From assembly GCF_014839805.1 (NCBI RefSeq), contig NC_051120.1, forward strand, positions 8,742,001 to 8,806,000: 64,000 nucleotides of DNA. The letters are read 5' to 3'. A program made the position numbers and the translations under genes. Shown piece by piece: positions 59,632 through 64,000 of this stretch; position 1 is the stretch's first letter; each line of letters opens with the position of its first letter. The stretch is from Manduca sexta (lineage: Eukaryota > Arthropoda > Insecta > Lepidoptera > Sphingidae). The notes below the pieces were generated by a model. It searched no databases, had not been told where the DNA came from, and was given only the letters and a program-made list of their open reading frames with translations.

Positions 59632-60247
59632 ATGTGTATATTTTCAGGACTATCCTGGTTTATATTTTTATTTAAAGTTGCATTCGTTATGGCAAGTTTT
59701 TTAGTGTTACAGAATGTTTGTACCCTCTTTATTGAGGTGAAAATATTCAGAATGCGTAAGCTAAGCGTTGTTTTGACAATGGTTAACCTAGTTTTTCATC
59801 TGAATATTTTAACACAGTTAAATAGTATATATTAAAAGTTTTGGCGGCTTATGGAACTGCTGGCAACTTGTGTAATATTCTGGCTATGTTGTTCATGGAA
59901 TCAGAAATTAGGTTTCTCAGCTATATTTCAGTCAATCAGTCATGTCAGTTTTAGCAGGATTAGGCAACTGCCCTGCCGTAATGGCATTATTTAATTATTA
60001 TTTTGGGAATCGTAGGCTTGACCTTATTCTACAAAGGCACAAAGGAACACGCTGTTATACAATTGCAATTTTGATTCAGGTAGGTAGTTTTCAAATTTAT
60101 GATGTAGTCACATATTTTTCTTACTATTTAGTTTTATTATTACTTATTAATTTAATAATAAAAGTACTCAATTATATACGTTTTAAAGGATATGATGGAA
60201 AGACCCACTGCCTTGCTAATTTCTATAACCAAGAAGTAATCTGGTAA
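59632..60247 (+). other. Unassigned hydrophobic open frames
   Basis: Two plus-strand open frames (59632-59835 and 59942-60247) encode hydrophobic stretches such as YLVLLLLINLIIKVLNYI. A candidate acceptor (gctgctgcag) lies at about 59611-59620. They are in different frames, separated by stops. This could be a decayed multi-pass membrane protein, but no family motif is recognisable and AT-rich DNA readily yields hydrophobic frames. Confidence 0.15.
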
Positions 60248-63200
60248 AATTGCTATGTTCAGATTTAAAGGATATTCAAACTATGTTGTTTTTTATTTCC
60301 ATGTTATGCGGATTAGTTTTATAAATTTATAGCTTGTTTTACTTCTGAGTAATTGCTAGTCGTCAGCTAAAGTATTAGCCGACCAAATATAATAATGACA
60401 TTGTAATCTATGATTTCAAAACAATGGTCATATAATAATTAATATGTACATTCGTTGTTTAATACGGTAACTTAAAAAATACCCGATACTTGTGGAATAA
60501 GTCTTAAATTTAATAAAAACCCAATATTATATGATTACTATTATTTGTGCGATTTTTCCAAATTTGGCCCCTGGGACCTCCCCTGTGCAAATCAGGCGAA
60601 CTTTTTTAGGGGCAATACGCCTCATCACAACGTCCATATCACATTAAAAAAAAATTACACAAATATTTTGTGTACCCTACTCCGAGACTACAAACACTTG
60701 AAACCAAGTCCGAGTAAGTTTGAGAAGGAAATGTGCGCCACGAGTCAACACCTTACATTTCACTGCTCAGGAGTTATGTAATCTTTTCAGACGGACCAAA
60801 TGAAGAGTGGCACGGCTGGCATTTCATTACAATGTTGCTTTGCGGGGTATTGTTACGTCTGAGTTTTTCGTTTTTATAACTTCAGATAATATCTGTTGCG
60901 TTTGGTCCAGTTTTTAATATAATTTTATTTATTATTTTTTACTAGGTATTTTTTGCTGCTTTGACCGCGTGAAAGGTTTATCTGCAAAAGGCGTCGTCAA
61001 GGGGGAGCAGGGAGGGGCCGCTGGTGGTGCCCCTGCTAAGTCTTTGACTTGACTTGCTTGATCGATCAATCCCGTATGTAGAAACTCGAATTGATTCACT
61101 AATTCTATTCTTAATATTCCGATCGCTCAATCAGCTGTGCTCTATGTTATTGTAAAATCATGTGCTCTCAACTTTACCTACAATTCATACTTTTCTCATT
61201 CTTCATATCAACTTGACAGCCCCCCCCCCAAGCCATCGGCTGTCGACGCTTTTATTACCTCCTATAAAAGTGCCTAGTTCGCGGTATGACGCTAGCGCCA
61301 TCTATTTAAGAATTATGTGTTAATCCAGGACATGGTCAATATAGGTAGAACTGTGTGTTAAATTTCATTCAAATTGGTTGCTGGTTATGCGTTTACTTCT
61401 AATACACATACAAATACAAATATCTAAATATTTTCAGAAACTTTTGCAACGCATTATATTAGGAACACAATATGAGATAAGGTTTAGGAAAACCAGATTT
61501 AGTTTATTTTTTATTTATTTATAAGGTAATAAAGAACCCGTACCAGTAATATTTACTTTTACCCATCTCTAATTTGACAGCAATTAAATATTATTTATTT
61601 AAAAAATATATACATTTATATATATTTTAAAATAAATTTTAATTTTGAAGGAAAAACGGAATACAAATGACCAGTCATTTATATTGCGCTTTTCCTGCCT
61701 TAAAGTGGATTTCACTAGCAGATCCTTTAAAATTTCCTTTCAGTTTTCATTTAATTTAAACAGTATTTAAGTAGTTAATCGTTTTTCACCAAGAATAGTG
61801 TCTACCGTGCGCTGCGCTTTGCAAAGTTATCAAATTACCCACGAAAGCATAAAATCTAACACATAGTATATATAATAGACATACTAATTTCTACAACCCA
61901 TTGGATTATCTATATGAACCTATTACGAGGGTTGGGTTAAACTGGGTTATGTGCTTAACGCTAGGGCTATCTTTATTCTCGGTAAATCTATTTCGTTAAG
62001 TGGCACATAGATGGCGTTAGTAGGGTCAGAATTTATATGCCTATGAATTTTGAGGTTAATTGTTGATTAAATTTGCAATAAATGGGATGTTTTTGTAGAT
62101 GCTGGGAAAATTTGAATTAAGTGGTATTTTGGTAGATTATAATTAAATGGTAAGTGTGAAGTATAGAATTTGGAATTAAAGTGAACTTATTAGTTTCTTC
62201 TTAAAACTGGACATTCCAGTTTGTTAGTTCACACTAACATCAATCCTGTATTCTATAGGAATAGGCAGACATAATAAATTGTAACTTTGTATGACATACC
62301 AATATAATTTTGTCTACTTTTCGTAAAAACAGACGTTATTTTAAGGCATCAGCCAATATCACTGCATTAAACGCAATATCAAGGCTCTACGACATCGGAT
62401 TATATGAGGCTATCCTACTACAGCTTATGGAAGAATCTGCAGTGGCACGCATTTTATGACACCGAGCGATGACGCTCAGCTATTCTAGAAGCACTAATAG
62501 TCTTAACCCACAACAAAATTAATCAAATAGATAGAGGAGGAGTTGGAAATATATTTTCCATTCCCCTCCATAGAAAAACTGTAGACAAAATTACAAACAT
62601 TGGAGTCTGTAGAAAGAATACTAGTGCAGTCAATAATCTTTTGCCTAACATACTTGACTGTCTATACCAGGGGCTTCAAAAGTATTTTTACCACGTTCTC
62701 GTGCTCCCTCAAACAGAAATGCCCACTTCCTCCGATCTCTTTATTGCAGAGGAAGCCGGGGCTTACCAAGTATCATAACTTATATGAAAATGAGCTTGTT
62801 CACTTCTTTACTACTTAAATTGATAATCAAAGGAATTTTGCAAGGTCATAGGTACAGATGGGGCAAATACCTTTAATCCAGAAAAAGTACTGTTCTTGAA
62901 GAATAGAAAAGAATTGACAAAATCTAAATTACGTCTCCTTTCACATATTGTCACGCCTCCTTTAGACGGCGTGCCCTCCATTTTGATATTAAGCGATGGT
63001 CTACGCCATGATCAGTCCCAGGCTGTCCACTGCTGAACATAGCCAAATAAAAATCACACCGAGCTCTTAGAAGCAGTCTACATCTAAATTAATAGATCAG
63101 AAGATTCCAGTATCTTATAAGCTGGTGCCTCTTGGTGTTGACAAAGGACAAAACTTCGGCCTCCCATGGTCTAATGCACTTGTGGATTCTTACACCACAA

Positions 63201-64000
63201 ATGCAGGATCCACAGGGCTGTGAACATGGGAAAGCTTAAACCCAAAAAAAAATTAACAACCCTGAAGACATATGTACAATCATAATAAAATATATTGCGA
63301 CAATTAAAAACAAATGTACAGTAAAATGTAGAAGCTAGACCCCAATAAAATGCTCAGTTTACGTTTAATGAGTCCTGCAAAGGCCGACGGTGCTTGCGTA
63401 CAATTAACGAGTTTTTATATAGCCCTTTGCATGGATACCATTAACTTGCACTTTAATCAAAAACTAGTTACTGTAAGTCGTTAAGGGAGGTTACAATGAA
63501 AATTAGTCTTTTTTTCTTCAGCATTTTTATCTGAGGATTCAAGTAACAAAGTAATTATAAACACTGATTTAAAGTAACTAGCTGCTGTTCTTAGGTCGAA
63601 TAACGTTGCCTTTACCAAAAAAGTGTCCTAAGTTTTAAAAGTAGCTCATATTGTCATGATTGATCGATCTACATATATTCTATAGCCTGATCAAGAAAAT
63701 AAAAATCTTGTGGGCGCCAATTTATGTTTTCGATTTAAAGTTAACGTTGCCAGTACAAGAAATAAGTTCCATATTTTGTCACAACAAGGTGAGGTTCTTG
63801 TTTTCGTAGTTATTTTAAATATAATCCAAAACGAATCAGCCATGTTTGTCATTTAACGAACATCCAACCACCTTCACAAACTAGAATAACATCAGTATTT
63901 TGGACTATTTCAACGACTATTGGCAATTATATTCATTTCCAAGAAAAATATATTTCCCAAAATGCACCTTAATCTTATATAATTACTGATAAAACTTGCA

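Larger units (their letters stand above)
47367..64000. other. Long region without a supported gene
   Basis: No open frame here has a recognisable domain or a convincing exon chain. Contents are the SINE and repeat copies listed separately, a LINE remnant at 58234, a 75-bp direct repeat (52545-52620 and 52798-52870), a second direct repeat (55260-55345 and 55375-55455), and at 62990-63240 a weak match to a retroelement 3' end ('ggctgtccactgctgaacatag'). It could be a large intron or true intergenic DNA. Confidence 0.5.

Noticed and set aside
59632..60247. Possible chemosensory receptor from hydrophobic frames
   Set aside because: No receptor family motif, frames differ and are split by stops, and no exon chain can be built. 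Kept only as an unassigned, low-confidence feature.

Overview
The window looks like nuclear DNA of a moth or butterfly. The evidence is a tandem cluster of intron-rich insect UDP-glycosyltransferase (UGT) genes in AT-rich DNA, packed with repeat types typical of Lepidoptera: tRNA-derived SINEs, non-autonomous Helitrons that start TC and end CTAG after a GC hairpin, fold-back MITEs, and tails of non-LTR retrotransposons. No species can be named from the sequence alone.

Positions 1-46.7 kb hold four UGT genes, all on the minus strand, head to tail. UGT-A (5690 down to 1) runs off the left edge. UGT-B (16493-8156) and UGT-C (26229-18030) are complete 520-residue genes and recent tandem duplicates of each other. 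UGT-D (40864-32019) is a more diverged 526-residue paralogue. All have eight coding exons with the same boundaries and phases: a signal peptide, an N-terminal acceptor-binding half (exons 1-4), a C-terminal UDP-sugar-binding half (exons 5-7) and a C-terminal membrane anchor (exon 8). They should make lumen-facing ER enzymes that conjugate small lipophilic compounds with sugar. The N-terminus of UGT-D in particular resembles the lepidopteran UGT40 group.

The cluster shows its history. A truncated copy of an A-type exon 6 lies between B and C, joined to DNA like that upstream of UGT-A. The B and C introns share several old repeats. A 1.7-kb LINE fragment in B intron 3 and a Helitron-bearing insert downstream of B are each missing from the matching place in C. 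A 141-bp satellite (27080-28955), whose unit derives from the 3' coding end of a non-LTR retrotransposon, separates C from D.

UGT-D has an AG acceptor directly before its ATG. About 5.8 kb upstream is a well-formed non-coding first exon (46642-46708), so the gene probably has a long 5'-UTR intron. A tRNA-Gln(CTG) gene lies inside that intron on the opposite strand. A hAT-type MITE with a perfect 8-bp target duplication sits about 180 bp upstream of the proposed start.

From 47.4 to 64 kb I found no gene I can support. It is AT-rich intergenic or intronic DNA with scattered SINE, MITE and LINE remnants. I saw no CRISPR array, operon or bacterial-type system. The most notable items are the B/C divergence pattern, the LINE-derived satellite with a 3-unit higher-order repeat, the unusual splice donors in A and D, and the upstream exon of D.
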